From: Billgrantia antri
Lineage (GTDB): Bacteria; Pseudomonadota; Gammaproteobacteria; Pseudomonadales; Halomonadaceae
DNA: 64,000 bases
Assembly: GCF_019430905.1 (NCBI RefSeq)
Contig: NZ_JAHYCA010000002.1
Span: 310,001-374,000, forward strand
Direction of reading: 5' to 3'
Shown here: piece by piece, positions 34,358 through 42,861 of the stretch
Layout of the letters: every line of letters begins with the position of its first letter
How positions within the stretch are numbered: position 1 is the stretch's first letter
The notes under the pieces: generated by a model
The model's input: only the letters and a program-made list of their open reading frames with translations
The model's database searches: none
Told to the model about the DNA's origin: nothing
Position numbers and translations under genes: made by a program

Positions 34358-35318
34358 TCAAGGCGCCGTGGGAAAGAGCCGCCGCGGTACCCACCACAGG
34401 AAGAGCGCCATGCCGATGAGTTCGACCAGCGACTGGAACACGACGGCAACCACCGCCAGCTCGTGGGAAGCGGGGAGAGAGTGCCAGGGGCAGCACGACG
34501 AAGGAGTTGCGCGTGCCCAGGCTGAAGGCCAGCACGCGCCCTTGGGTATTGGGCAGCTCGAACACTTGGGCCAGCAGGCGAGCCAGCAGCGCCGCGAGGA
34601 TCAGGAAAGAGACGAAGGCCAGCAGCAGCCCACCGAGTTCGGTCAACGAATCGGCGACGACACCGACTTGCGTGGCGGCGATGGAAAACACCACCAGCGC
34701 CAGCAATGGTACCGGCAGCCACCCCAGCCGCTCGACACCCGCTTCGCGTTGGCGCTGCCCCCGGGCCCAGATCTCGGTCACGAAGGCCAGCAGCAACGGC
34801 AGCAGGATCAGCCCGGCAAAAGCTTGCAGCATCTCGCGCTGTACCATGGCGAGGTGCAGGCTTTCATCCAGGAACAGCCAGAGATAGACGGGCAGCAGCG
34901 CGATTTGCAACAGCAGGCTGAGCGGCGCGAAGGCGATCGCATGACGTACATCGCCGCCTCCCAGGTGGGAGAAGGTGATGAACCAGTCGGTGCAGGGTAC
35001 CAGCAGCACCAGCAGCACACCCAGCCGGATGGCCGGCGCATAGGCGAACAGGCTCGACAAGCCCCACGCAACGAGGGGCAGCAGGACGAAGTTGCCCACC
35101 ACGGCCGCAGCGAGAAAGCGCGGATCACGCCATGCGACGCGCAGTTGCGTCAGCGGCACCTGGGTGAAGGTGACATAGAGCAACGCCCCCATCAGCGGCC
35201 AAAGCAGTGCTTCCAGCGTGCCGGTTCGGTTCGGCAGCACGATGCCCATCATCAGGCCCAGGGCGATGGACGCCAGATAGACCAAGACTTGATACTTCTC
35301 GAGCGTCTGGCGAGTCAA
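34358..35318 (-). pseudogene. ACR3/arsenic-resistance type (bile acid:Na+ symporter superfamily) permease, frameshifted
   Basis: A ten-helix permease of about 320 residues. GALLYVTFTQVPLTQL and the diagnostic VPCTDWFITFSHLGGGD indicate the COG0798 arsenic-resistance-protein group. Starting at TTG 35318 (GAGGG upstream), the frame is intact up to SFVVLPLALS. There one extra base in a four-G run (34472-34475 on the plus strand) shifts it. In the shifted frame a normal last helix follows (ASHELAVVAVVFQSLVELIG, then ALFLWWVPRRLFPTAP) to a stop at 34358. The gene is 961 bases, exactly one more than a multiple of three. This is a sequencing error, a phase-variable run or a recent mutation. It follows the antiporter gene by 14 bases. 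Confidence 0.85.
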
Positions 35319-35332
35319 AGCCGGCGGCCCTC

Positions 35333-36397
35333 TTATGCCCTTTTCGCTGTACGCCGCAGCTCCGGTAGCGCCAGCACGGTGAGTGTCAGGGCGGTAATCG
35401 GCAGCACGAAATAGAGCATCAGCGTACTGAAGCCGGCCAGGGCATCGTGATGGGTGGCGGCCAGGATCAGGTAAGTGGTGTAGGCCACGTAGTAGCCCAG
35501 CAGCACGGCGCCCTCCCAACGGTTGATGGCGCTGGCGGTGAAACAGATCGGCAGGCAGGCAACAGCCACGGCAAGCATCACCGGGATGTCGAGGCTGAGC
35601 ATGGCATCGGTCACGGCAATGCCGGTTGGAGCGATCAGGCCGGCCAGGCCGAGCACGCCGAGCAGGTTGAAGATGTTGCTGCCGACCACGTTGCCCACGG
35701 CGATGTCGCGCTGGCCACGTAGGGCTGCGACGATCGAGGTGACGACTTCGGGCAGCGAAGTGCCGGCCGCGACCACGGTCAGGCCGATCACCTGTTCGCT
35801 GACGCCGAGCCAGGTGGCCATTGTGACCGCCGCATCGACGAACAGGCGCGAGCCGGCCACCAACATGGCGAGCCCGCCAGCGACGAATAGTAAGTCTCGC
35901 CCCCAATGATGGCTTTTCTCCTCGCTGGTCTCCGGCTCGTCGGGCGCTGACTGGCGCCGCCCCTGCCAAAGCAGGAAGCCGGTATAGGTGACCAGCCCCA
36001 GGAACAACAGCCCGCCGTCCACCCGGCCGATGCTGCCATCCAGCGCCAGCAGCAGCATGAGCAGCGAGATACCGATCATCAGCGGGATATCCAGGCGGAT
36101 CAGTTGCTGGGCGACCGCGAGTGGCACGATCAGCGCCGAAATGCCCAGGATGAACAGCACGTTGAAGATGTTGCTGCCCACCACGTTGCCGATGGCGATT
36201 CCCGCCTGGTCATCGAGGGAAGCCTTGATACTGACGACGAGCTCCGGGGCGCTGGTGCCGAAGGCCACTACGGTAAGCCCGATGATCAATGGTGAGATTC
36301 CCACCTGCGCAGCCAGGCGCGACGCGCCCCGAACGAGGCCCTCCGCGCCGACGATCAAGAGCGCAAGACCGACCAACAGCAGCAGCATTGTCAGCAT
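35333..36397 (-). CDS. calcium/sodium antiporter (CaCA family, YrbG-like)
   Basis: A 354-residue membrane protein with ten predicted helices. The two alpha-repeats that form the ion site are present in duplicate: VVAFGTSAPELVVSIKASLD with NVVGSNIFNVLFILG, and VVAAGTSLPEVVTSIVAALR with NVVGSNIFNLLGVLG. A hydrophilic acidic loop lies near residues 145-165. It exchanges Ca2+ for Na+ across the inner membrane. It is followed by the frameshifted ACR3-type permease, probably on the same transcript. Confidence 0.94.
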   Translation of the reverse strand: MLTMLLLLVGLALLIVGAEGLVRGASRLAAQVGISPLIIGLTVVAFGTSAPELVVSIKASLDDQAGIAIGNVVGSNIFNVLFILGISALIVPLAVAQQLIRLDIPLMIGISLLMLLLALDGSIGRVDGGLLFLGLVTYTGFLLWQGRRQSAPDEPETSEEKSHHWGRDLLFVAGGLAMLVAGSRLFVDAAVTMATWLGVSEQVIGLTVVAAGTSLPEVVTSIVAALRGQRDIAVGNVVGSNIFNLLGVLGLAGLIAPTGIAVTDAMLSLDIPVMLAVAVACLPICFTASAINRWEGAVLLGYYVAYTTYLILAATHHDALAGFSTLMLYFVLPITALTLTVLALPELRRTAKRA

Positions 36398-36467
36398 TCG
36401 ATCAATTCCATTTACTTGGGGGAGGGGACGTTTCCAAACGGGCCGGTTACGGCCTTGAAGAGAAGCG

Positions 36468-37211
36468 CTATGCCGCCGGTGAAGCGGGAGCCAGCACTTG
36501 GGTGCGCAGAGTCGCAGTGTCGAGCATGAGGATCGCTTCTTGCAAGCCGTCGAGCGCGGCGACGTAACTACCGCGATCGTTCCATGCTGCCGAGCGGCCG
36601 CCGCCGGTGTCGCCGTCGCAAGGCCCCACGCAGTTGGCCAAGAGAATCGTCATGGCGTGTTCGCGGGCGAAAGTGGCGTAGTAGGCGTATGCCTCATCCA
36701 TTCCCTGCGGCTGCTTGGCCACGCTGGCGAGATACACATCCGCGCCAAGGCTCGCCGCCGTGGCGGCATGGTCGGGCTGCAGCGACTCATAGCAGATCGC
36801 CAGCGCCAGGCGGTGCTCGCGGGTTTCGATGAGCATTGGCCGTTCGCCAGGGGAGAAGTAGGGCAGCTCGTCCTCATGCAGCCGCTGCTTGGCATAGGCG
36901 TGGCGCCCCGTTTGGGGCTGGAAAACCACCATGCCGATACGCGGCTTGCGTGAGGTGACCAGCGCCAGGCCGGCACCGATCACGATGCCATGGGTATCGC
37001 TCAGGCGCTGGAAAACGTCCAGCCGCGGGTCCTCCTCGTGGGTGGCCAGGCCCTTGGCCAGCGTCGGCTCGTAGCCGGTCAGCGAAAGTTCGGGAAAGAA
37101 GATCAGCTCGGCGCCATGCGACGCTGCCAGTTCGACGAACTCGACATGGCGCGCCACGTTGCTTTCGACATCGCCCGTAACCGAGGCGTATTGCACGGCA
37201 CATAGCTTCAT
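36468..37211 (-). CDS. carbon-nitrogen hydrolase (nitrilase superfamily)
   Basis: A 247-residue amidase/nitrilase-fold enzyme. The Glu-Lys-Cys triad is complete: Glu41 (FFPELSLTGYEP), Lys108 (YAKQRLHEDE) and Cys140 (LAICYESLQP). The single-domain length fits an amidohydrolase rather than NAD synthetase. The substrate is unknown. It has its own gap on both sides. The region upstream (37212-37402) carries a long inverted repeat and separates it from a divergent cyclotransferase gene. Confidence 0.92.
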   Translation of the reverse strand: MKLCAVQYASVTGDVESNVARHVEFVELAASHGAELIFFPELSLTGYEPTLAKGLATHEEDPRLDVFQRLSDTHGIVIGAGLALVTSRKPRIGMVVFQPQTGRHAYAKQRLHEDELPYFSPGERPMLIETREHRLALAICYESLQPDHAATAASLGADVYLASVAKQPQGMDEAYAYYATFAREHAMTILLANCVGPCDGDTGGGRSAAWNDRGSYVAALDGLQEAILMLDTATLRTQVLAPASPAA

Positions 37212-37280
37212 CGGTTCGCTCCCTCTCGCTGATCCTTCGGGTAAGCGTACGACATTTTTCCGTGGCCAATGTGGCCGTTT

Positions 37281-37351
37281 CCCTTTCGATGCGGGGGCAG
37301 GTGGTCAGCCGCCCTTTGTCATCGAAAGGGCCTCCTTCGTCATCGAAATGA
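37281..37351. promoter_or_regulatory. inverted and direct repeats in a divergent promoter region
   Basis: CCCTTTCGATG (37281-37291) and CATCGAAAGGG (37320-37330) are a perfect 11-bp inverted repeat. TCATCGAAA recurs at 37319 and 37340, 21 bases apart (two helical turns). CGTCAT-CGAA-ATGACG is a further perfect palindrome at the second copy. The three nested symmetries suggest an operator serving the C-N hydrolase gene and/or the cyclotransferase gene. Confidence 0.5.
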
Positions 37352-37402
37352 CGCTGGGTTAGACTTCATCCAGGCACCGAACCATCAGGGAGTCAGCCTG
37401 CG

Positions 37403-37789
37403 ATGTTCGCCCCTGCGCTATCCATTTCCCGCACTCCGCTGGTAGCCGTCTATGGCACTCTGAAGCGTGGGTTGCGTAACCATCACTGGCTGGAAGGGGC
37501 CGACTTCCTGGGCAGCGACCGACTGACCAGCGCCACCCTCTACGATCTCGGCCCCTTCCCCGGGGCCAAGCCCGAACCCTCACGCGGGGTCGAGGTGGAG
37601 GTGTTCCGAGTCGATGCGAGGCTGCTCACCTCGCTGGACAGGCTCGAGGACTTTCGCCCGCGCCAGCCGCACGCCGGGCTCTACCACCGCGCCATTCATG
37701 CCACCACCTTCGGCCCCGCCTGGCTCTACCTCTACAACCAAGAGGTTACCGGCTGTAGGGCGATCCGGCAGGGCGGGTGGCGGCCCTGA
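37403..37789 (+). CDS. gamma-glutamylcyclotransferase (AIG2-like) family protein
   Basis: A 128-residue protein. The signature PLVAVYGTLKRGLRNHHWLE binds the gamma-glutamyl group, and EVFRVDARLLTSLDRLEDF contains the conserved acidic region. The family cleaves gamma-glutamyl dipeptides or gamma-glutamylamines to 5-oxoproline. It starts at ATG 37403 (an upstream GGGAG is distant, so the start is moderately sure). It is divergent from the C-N hydrolase gene. Confidence 0.87.
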   Translation: MFAPALSISRTPLVAVYGTLKRGLRNHHWLEGADFLGSDRLTSATLYDLGPFPGAKPEPSRGVEVEVFRVDARLLTSLDRLEDFRPRQPHAGLYHRAIHATTFGPAWLYLYNQEVTGCRAIRQGGWRP

Positions 37790-37801
37790 CTTGACCTGAC
37801 C

Positions 37802-38470
37802 TCAGCCTTCGCGCTGCAACTTCTCGCGGCGTGCCACTTCCGCTGCAGTCGGCTGCTCCATGGCGAAGTCTCCGGTTTTCACCGCTCCGTCGCGTTCATA
37901 CTTCGCAATCACCAAGCCGTTGGGTGACACACGATGGGAGATGAGTTTGAAAGCCCCCGGCGCTGCACCATCGCCGAACAGCTTCTTGCCTTTCCCCAGC
38001 ACCACGGGGCAGATGAACAGGTTGATCTCATCGATGAGGTCGCTTGCAAGTAGCGTCTGGATCAGCTCGGTGCTGCCCTGCGTAACCAGAGCCGGCCCCT
38101 CTTCCTGCTTCAGTCTGGCGACATCGTCCGCCGCATCGCGCAGCGCCACCGAACCCTTCCAGGTCAGCTCCAGCCCCTTTCGGGTTGCCACATATTTCTT
38201 GACCGCATTGAAGGCCTTGGCGATGGAATCGTCCGGCCCTTCCTCGGCATAGGGCCAGTGCGCGGCGAAAATTTCGTAGGTCTTGCGCCCGAGCAACAGG
38301 TCGAATGGCTGGCTGAACAGCTTGTCGATCTCCTCCCCGAACACCTCGTCCACCAACGGCGCGACCCAACCGCCATAGTGGAAACCGCCTGTCGGGTCTT
38401 CCTGTGGCCCGCCGGGCGCCTGCATGACCCCGTCCAGTGACACCATCGCGCCAACGATCACTTCGCGCAT
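37802..38470 (-). CDS. dihydrofolate reductase family protein (RibD C-terminal fold)
   Basis: A 222-residue protein: MREVIVGAMVSLDGVMQAPG, LLGRKTYEIFAAHWPYAEEG, VTQGSTELIQTLLASDLIDE and FICPVVLGKGKKLFGDGA. These are the motifs of the RibD-C/DHFR-like family, NADPH-dependent reductases that are mostly uncharacterised. The ATG at 38470 with GAGGATGAG upstream is preferred to one at 38533. It is convergent with the cyclotransferase gene and divergent from the dienelactone hydrolase gene. Confidence 0.92.
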   Translation of the reverse strand: MREVIVGAMVSLDGVMQAPGGPQEDPTGGFHYGGWVAPLVDEVFGEEIDKLFSQPFDLLLGRKTYEIFAAHWPYAEEGPDDSIAKAFNAVKKYVATRKGLELTWKGSVALRDAADDVARLKQEEGPALVTQGSTELIQTLLASDLIDEINLFICPVVLGKGKKLFGDGAAPGAFKLISHRVSPNGLVIAKYERDGAVKTGDFAMEQPTAAEVARREKLQREG

Positions 38471-38705
38471 CTGCTCATCCTCGTGGTTTGCAAGTTCAGC
38501 CAGTATTCGAGCGAGCTGCGACGTAATCGACAACGCACTGACACATGCTTCTCCGCGCTCATGGTCGGGCGAGCTTCAGCGCAGCAGTAGGTTCGCGGCG
38601 GAGAGCCACGCCCTCGCCAGTCGGGCTTGTCTATGGTTAGAGTCGTATGCAAAGGCTTTCGTCCCTGACAAGAGCCACTTGCCATCGACAATCCCGGAGC
38701 CCGCC

Positions 38706-39446
38706 ATGTCTCGCGCTATCGAAATCCCTGCCGCCGACGGCACCATCGACGCCCATATCTTCACGCCCGGGAGTGCCGACCGTCCTCTTTCGGCCGTGGT
38801 GCTGTTCACCGATATCGGCGGCCTGCGCCTTTGCTATCACGAGAAAGCCCAGCAGCTCGCGGACAACGGCTATGCCGTGTTGATGCCCAACATCTACTAC
38901 CGCGATGCGCGCGGTCCCGTCGTGCCGGAGGGCAAGTCCTTCCGCGCCCCCGACGTGCGTCCGACGCTGTTCGGGTACGCCGGCCGTCTGACGCCCGAGG
39001 CACTATCCCGCGACTTCGCTGCCCTGCTGAGTTGCATCGATAACGAGAGGGAATTCGCGGAGGGAAAGATAGGTGTGGTGGGCTACTGCATGACCGGCGC
39101 CTTCGCGCTGCGCATGGCGGCCGAACACCCCGAGCGCGTCGCCGCTGCGGCCGGCTTTCACTCGGCCAACTTGGCCAAGGCCGACGACCCGAACTCCCTC
39201 GTGCACGTGGTCGAGGCCATCGAGGGGCGCGTCTATCTCGGCCACGCCGACAAGGACGAGCTGCTGCCACCCGAGCAGATCGCCCGCATGGACGGGGCGC
39301 TGGCCAAGGCCGGCGTGCACTTCACCACCGAACTCTACAAGGGCGCCGCCCACGGCTTCACCGCCAAGGACGCCCCCTCATACGATGCGACTGCCGATGC
39401 CCTGCATCACAGGCGGCTTGCCATGCTCCTGGAAGAGGCGCTATAG
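38706..39446 (+). CDS. dienelactone hydrolase family protein
   Basis: A 246-residue alpha/beta hydrolase. The nucleophile is a cysteine, Cys128 in GVVGYCMTGAFALR, with Asp182 (GHADKDELLPP) and His216 (GAAHGFTA) completing the triad, as in dienelactone hydrolases. These enzymes open lactones or small esters. The ATG at 38706 has GGAG upstream; the frame is open much further upstream but without family sequence. It is a single gene. Confidence 0.92.
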   Translation: MSRAIEIPAADGTIDAHIFTPGSADRPLSAVVLFTDIGGLRLCYHEKAQQLADNGYAVLMPNIYYRDARGPVVPEGKSFRAPDVRPTLFGYAGRLTPEALSRDFAALLSCIDNEREFAEGKIGVVGYCMTGAFALRMAAEHPERVAAAAGFHSANLAKADDPNSLVHVVEAIEGRVYLGHADKDELLPPEQIARMDGALAKAGVHFTTELYKGAAHGFTAKDAPSYDATADALHHRRLAMLLEEAL

Positions 39447-39477
39447 CTTTCCTTTATTTTCGCGTTTTGTTTGTTTT

Positions 39478-39504
39478 CCGCGGCTCCGGTAAGTAGGGCC
39501 GCGG
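39478..39504. terminator. hairpin between convergent genes
   Basis: CCGCGGC (39478-39484) pairs with GCCGCGG (39498-39504) around a 13-base loop, between the dienelactone hydrolase stop and the small minus-strand gene. The T-rich stretch just before it on the plus strand gives no U-tract for either direction, so efficiency is doubtful. Confidence 0.4.
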
Positions 39505-39506
39505 TG

Positions 39507-39650
39507 CTATCTTCCCTTCGACAGTCTTAGTTTGACCTTGCGAAGCCTGCGCCACGCACCACCCAACAGTCGGGCAAACAGATCGGCCTTCACCCGGGCA
39601 TTGCGCTGCTCAATAGCCCGCATTTTTGGGTCAGGATTGTGGAAGGCCAT
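39507..39650 (-). CDS. very small basic protein (47 aa)
   Basis: A 47-residue protein, MAFHNPDPKMRAIEQRN and then a strongly basic, helical end (GGAWRRLRKVKLRLSKGR). GGAGAAGACG before the ATG supports translation. It begins 26 bases after the stop of the DUF2235 gene and is likely co-transcribed with it. A longer frame reading back into the DUF2235 gene is an artefact. No family recognised; nucleic-acid or membrane binding is conceivable from charge alone. Confidence 0.6.
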   Translation of the reverse strand: MAFHNPDPKMRAIEQRNARVKADLFARLLGGAWRRLRKVKLRLSKGR

Positions 39651-39676
39651 CGTCTTCTCCGTTGTCGTGTCCAAGC

Positions 39677-40693
39677 TCACCCCACCAACTCCACCCGGCC
39701 CCAATCCCCATCCACCGAGTCGAGCAGTTGGCTCAGTGCCGGGCTCTGGTAGGTCACGTGCGGGTCTTCCCAGCGCAGGCGTACGCTCTGGTGCAGGCAG
39801 GGTTCCGGCGTGCGGTACTGCGCGCGGCGCATGATCTTGTAGAAGCCCTTGTATTCGTCGTGCTGCCTGCCGCTGTGACTCGGGTTCATCGAGGCGAGGA
39901 AGTGCGGCTCGAAGGTGAGCCCGAAGCGTTCGGCTTCGTTGGCGATCCACTTTCCAGCGCAGTCGCCGAGCTCATGCTGCGGATAGCCGCCGCCGATATC
40001 GGTATGCACCCCGGCGAACCACACCTGCTTGAGGTCGATGCCGGGCTTGGCTGACCACAGCGTAGGCTCGAAGTCCTGGCGGTTCTCGTCGATGGAAACG
40101 GCATGCCGGGCGTGGCGGATGATGTTGCTGGGTTCGGTGTCGTGGAACAGGTAGCGCTCGGTGCCCAGGGTACCGAGGAACGGGGCGGGAATGCCGAATG
40201 CGCCGACGGTATCCCACACGCCGATGAACTCGATTTCGGTTCTATCCGCCACGGCATAGGCACGGCGGAAGTTGATGGAGGTATCGGCATCGGGCGCCGA
40301 GTTCCGTGAGCGTTGCCGGTAAAGCTGGTAAGCCTCGGGAATTCTGTCGGCATAGAGCCGTAGCAGTACGCCGCAGTTGCGGATGAGCCCGGCCAGGGAG
40401 CGCACGGTATAGGCGCCACGGCTGAAGCCGAACAGGAAGAGCTGATCGCCGGGCTCGTAGTTGTGCACGATGAAGCGATAGCAATCCATGATGCCCTTGT
40501 CGATGCCGGTGCCGCTCGTACCGCTGCGAATGCTGTTGCATTCGGTGCCGATGCCCCAGTCGTAGTACACGACCTGTTTGGTGTCGGTATCACAGCCCGA
40601 TGCGATACCGCGTGCCAGGCGCAGCACATGTGTTGGATCGTCACTTTCGGGGCGTTGCCAAGTGCCATCGGCGCAGATGACGATGCGCTTCAT
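39677..40693 (-). CDS. DUF2235 domain protein (predicted alpha/beta hydrolase)
   Basis: A 338-residue protein that begins MKRIVICADGTWQRPESDDP and contains the nucleophile elbow GFSRGAYTVRSLAGLIRNCG, then VHTDIGGGYP; all are DUF2235 signatures. The domain is shared with Tle1-type type VI secretion phospholipases, but no secretion genes or VgrG/PAAR partners are nearby and there is no signal peptide, so a cytoplasmic esterase/lipase of unknown substrate is the cautious reading. The 47-aa gene follows it. Confidence 0.9.
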   Translation of the reverse strand: MKRIVICADGTWQRPESDDPTHVLRLARGIASGCDTDTKQVVYYDWGIGTECNSIRSGTSGTGIDKGIMDCYRFIVHNYEPGDQLFLFGFSRGAYTVRSLAGLIRNCGVLLRLYADRIPEAYQLYRQRSRNSAPDADTSINFRRAYAVADRTEIEFIGVWDTVGAFGIPAPFLGTLGTERYLFHDTEPSNIIRHARHAVSIDENRQDFEPTLWSAKPGIDLKQVWFAGVHTDIGGGYPQHELGDCAGKWIANEAERFGLTFEPHFLASMNPSHSGRQHDEYKGFYKIMRRAQYRTPEPCLHQSVRLRWEDPHVTYQSPALSQLLDSVDGDWGRVELVG

Positions 40694-40796
40694 CTCGCCG
40701 CCTCCCTCCCTGCTTTTTTACTAAACGTAACCCCATTGTTTTGGGTGCGCTATGTCATCTAGCCCAAAAATAGCCTAGTCCGTCTTGATTGAGGTC

Positions 40797-40828
40797 ATGG
40801 ATTACAGCCATGTAGTCAATGGATTACA
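40797..40828. repeat. direct repeat upstream of the DUF2235 gene
   Basis: ATGGATTACA occurs at 40797 and 40819, exactly 22 bases apart (two helical turns), in the AT-richer 261-base gap before the DUF2235 gene. It may be a regulator-binding site; the gap shows no gene. Confidence 0.35.
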
Positions 40829-40954
40829 ACGCTGGGTTAAGGCGTGGCATTAAAATGCCGAATGCGGCACACCTCGGGCGGTGGAGCCTGAGTACCTAGA
40901 GTTGATATCGATTGCAGTTCGAAAACGAAGGATGCTCATCGGCGCGCTGGACCT

Positions 40955-41818
40955 TTACCCACCCGTTTCCACGATACCTCGGATGAAGTCTCGCAGTGTG
41001 GTTGGTCCACGCTCGGGTTGTTCCGGCAACGCGGCTTCATCATCTATAACCGTCCCCGTCATGCAAACATAAGACTCGGTGGCTGCTATCGAGAAACCGA
41101 GCTGTAAGAACGTCTTCTCCCAAGCTTCGCGAGGAATCGTTTCGACCTTAACTGTCATACCGAACGCTTCGGAAAACGCGTCGGCTACATCACGCGGTGT
41201 GTAACGATCCGGCCCTTCCACGTAACGTAGAGCAGTTTCATTTGCCGGCTCCAGAAGTCGGCTTGCTGCCGCTTCACCCAAGTCCTGCGGTGCGACCATC
41301 GGCAAGGCGAAGTCGGACGGAAAGAAACTCGGCAGCGTGCCGTGCTCACGTACGGAGTCGAGCATACCGAGCCAATTGCTCATGTAGTAGGCACCACGAT
41401 TGATGGCAGCAGGAACGGGCTGTGACCTCAACTTCTCCTCGAACTCATGGAGTACGGTGAGATCGCCGCATCGTTCTCCTGAGCGTGCGCCGTAGGTGGA
41501 CGCGGCAACTACTTTCTGCAACCCCGACCCGTTCAGGGCTTCAACGATTGCCGCGACATTCGCGCGCTCCTCAGTGTCAGTGTCGCCGGAGGGTGCCGCT
41601 GAGGGGTTAAGCAGAAAGGCATGCGTGCCGGTGCGAAACACATCGCGTAAACCTGTGACATCACGAATGTCTACGACAGCGATCCGGGCGCCAGCCTCCT
41701 TCAAGTCCGCGCCGTGCGCTGCATCGCGCGTGATAGCAGTGACAGGCTCTCCGCGCTTTAGCAGTGCACGCGCCGTTGCAGATCCGACCCGTCCCGTACC
41801 TCCAAGAACAATGTGCAT
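40955..41818 (-). CDS. NmrA-like NAD(P)-binding protein (atypical SDR)
   Basis: A 287-residue protein. The N-terminal Rossmann motif MHIVLGGTGRVGSATARALL is followed by an NmrA/HSCARG-type body (VVAASTYGARSG, AAINRGAYYMSNWLGML). It lacks the catalytic Tyr-x3-Lys of classical SDRs. It may act as a redox-sensing regulator or a quinone reductase of the QOR2 type. The start could be ATG 41818 or GTG 41830. The gene looks less GC-rich than its neighbours, a sign of possible transfer. Confidence 0.88.
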   Translation of the reverse strand: MHIVLGGTGRVGSATARALLKRGEPVTAITRDAAHGADLKEAGARIAVVDIRDVTGLRDVFRTGTHAFLLNPSAAPSGDTDTEERANVAAIVEALNGSGLQKVVAASTYGARSGERCGDLTVLHEFEEKLRSQPVPAAINRGAYYMSNWLGMLDSVREHGTLPSFFPSDFALPMVAPQDLGEAAASRLLEPANETALRYVEGPDRYTPRDVADAFSEAFGMTVKVETIPREAWEKTFLQLGFSIAATESYVCMTGTVIDDEAALPEQPERGPTTLRDFIRGIVETGG

Positions 41819-41894
41819 GGCTGGACTCACTCTTCTCGGCTCAGTTCAGTGAAGGGTGGCTATCGCTTGTCAATGTAGCAGCGGTGAGGATGCT

Positions 41895-42164
41895 TCACTC
41901 CTCATAGGGTTTATTGGTGCGAGGGGCGTTGGAAATCTGCTCATCCATTGACTGCCGGTACTTGATGCAGCCTTTAATGAATTCCGGCCATTCCGGTACC
42001 TCGGGGACCGGGTCGTTCTTGTCGGGCAGCAACCCCCATAGCGCAGGATGGTGCCAGCAGAGGTCGTGCCGGCTGCAGTCGCGATGCTCACGGATGCCCT
42101 GGCGTAGCCGCTTGGCTTCCTCGATCAACTGCTCGCGGGTCATGCGTTCGAGGTCTTCGTCCAT
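41895..42164 (-). CDS. conserved hypothetical protein (89 aa)
   Basis: An 89-residue protein: MDEDLERMTREQLIEEAKRL, then RDCSRHDLCWHHPALWGLLP and PEWPEFIKGCIKYRQSMDEQ. The Cys/His-rich centre and Trp residues recall a small conserved gammaproteobacterial family of unknown function that I have seen annotated only as hypothetical. The ATG at 42164 has GTGGAGG upstream and is preferred to GTG 42176. The C and H residues might bind metal. Confidence 0.78.
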   Translation of the reverse strand: MDEDLERMTREQLIEEAKRLRQGIREHRDCSRHDLCWHHPALWGLLPDKNDPVPEVPEWPEFIKGCIKYRQSMDEQISNAPRTNKPYEE

Positions 42165-42291
42165 GGGAGCCTCCACATGGCTTCCGGCCGCCCTTCGTCC
42201 GGCTCAGTGAACCTGGCGTGCGCCGTGAAAGTTCACGTTCGCTGCAGTATAGATTAGTGAGCCTTCAGAGATGCTTGGGTTAATGGGAGTA

Positions 42292-42324
42292 GATACACCG
42301 CCGCTGCTCCAGCGGCGGTGTATC
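42292..42324. terminator. long perfect hairpin after the RidA gene
   Basis: GATACACCGCCGCTG (42292-42306) and CAGCGGCGGTGTATC (42310-42324) form a perfect 15-bp stem with a CTC loop, 17 bases past the RidA stop on the minus strand. The U-tract is poor, but the stem is very strong; it should end the RidA transcript. Confidence 0.65.
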
Positions 42325-42341
42325 CGGGATGAGACGTTGCC

Positions 42342-42743
42342 CTATCGCGCTGGCTCGGGAATGCGAGCGATGACCTTGATTTCGAAATCGAAGCCCGCCA
42401 GCCAGTTCACGCCTACGGCGGTCCAGTTGGGGTAGGGTGGTTCACCGATTTCCTTGGTGCGAACCCTGTCGATCGCCTCCCATTGGGCGGCGGGGTCGGT
42501 GTGGAAGGTGGTCACGTCGACGATGTCGTCGAAGGTACAGCCGGCGGCTTCGAGAACGGCCGTGAGGTTGTCGAAGGCAAGCTGGACCTGCCTTTCGAAA
42601 TCCGGCTCGGCAGAGCCATCCTCGCGGCTGCCGACCTGGCCCGAGACGAACAGGAAGTCGCCCGAGCGGATCGCTGCCGAGTAGCGGTTGATCTCGTATA
42701 GCGCCTGCCGGCCGGCAGGGAAAACTGCATCGCGTTTGGCCAT
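42342..42743 (-). CDS. RidA (YjgF/YER057c/UK114) family protein
   Basis: A 133-residue protein: RYSAAIRSGDFLFVSGQVGS, VQLAFDNLTAVLEAAGCTFD, VVDVTTFHTD and YPNWTAVGVNWLAGFDFEIK. RidA proteins hydrolyse reactive enamine/imine intermediates; this one belongs to a branch with GVNWLAGFDFEIKVIA near the end. The ATG at 42743 has GGAG upstream. It is divergent from a TetR gene across a gap containing three palindromes and is the likely target of that repressor. Confidence 0.92.
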   Translation of the reverse strand: MAKRDAVFPAGRQALYEINRYSAAIRSGDFLFVSGQVGSREDGSAEPDFERQVQLAFDNLTAVLEAAGCTFDDIVDVTTFHTDPAAQWEAIDRVRTKEIGEPPYPNWTAVGVNWLAGFDFEIKVIARIPEPAR

Positions 42744-42861
42744 GGGGGATACTCCAGTCATTGGTTCCGGTTACTGGTTCAGCCAAGCCAGGTTTTCCTT
42801 TACCGGGCGAGGGCATACGGCTGCCTCGAAGCATGGGCTTCGATAGGCAGGATGAATTGAT

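Noticed and set aside
34368..35414. Plus-strand open frame of 348 codons
   Set aside because: Antisense to the permease; Gln/His/Arg-rich with no recognisable protein family.
35319..35969. Upstream extension of the ACR3-type permease frame
   Set aside because: The frame lacks stops back to 35969 but overlaps the antiporter gene and encodes low-complexity Arg/Gly-rich sequence; the permease homology begins at about 35318.
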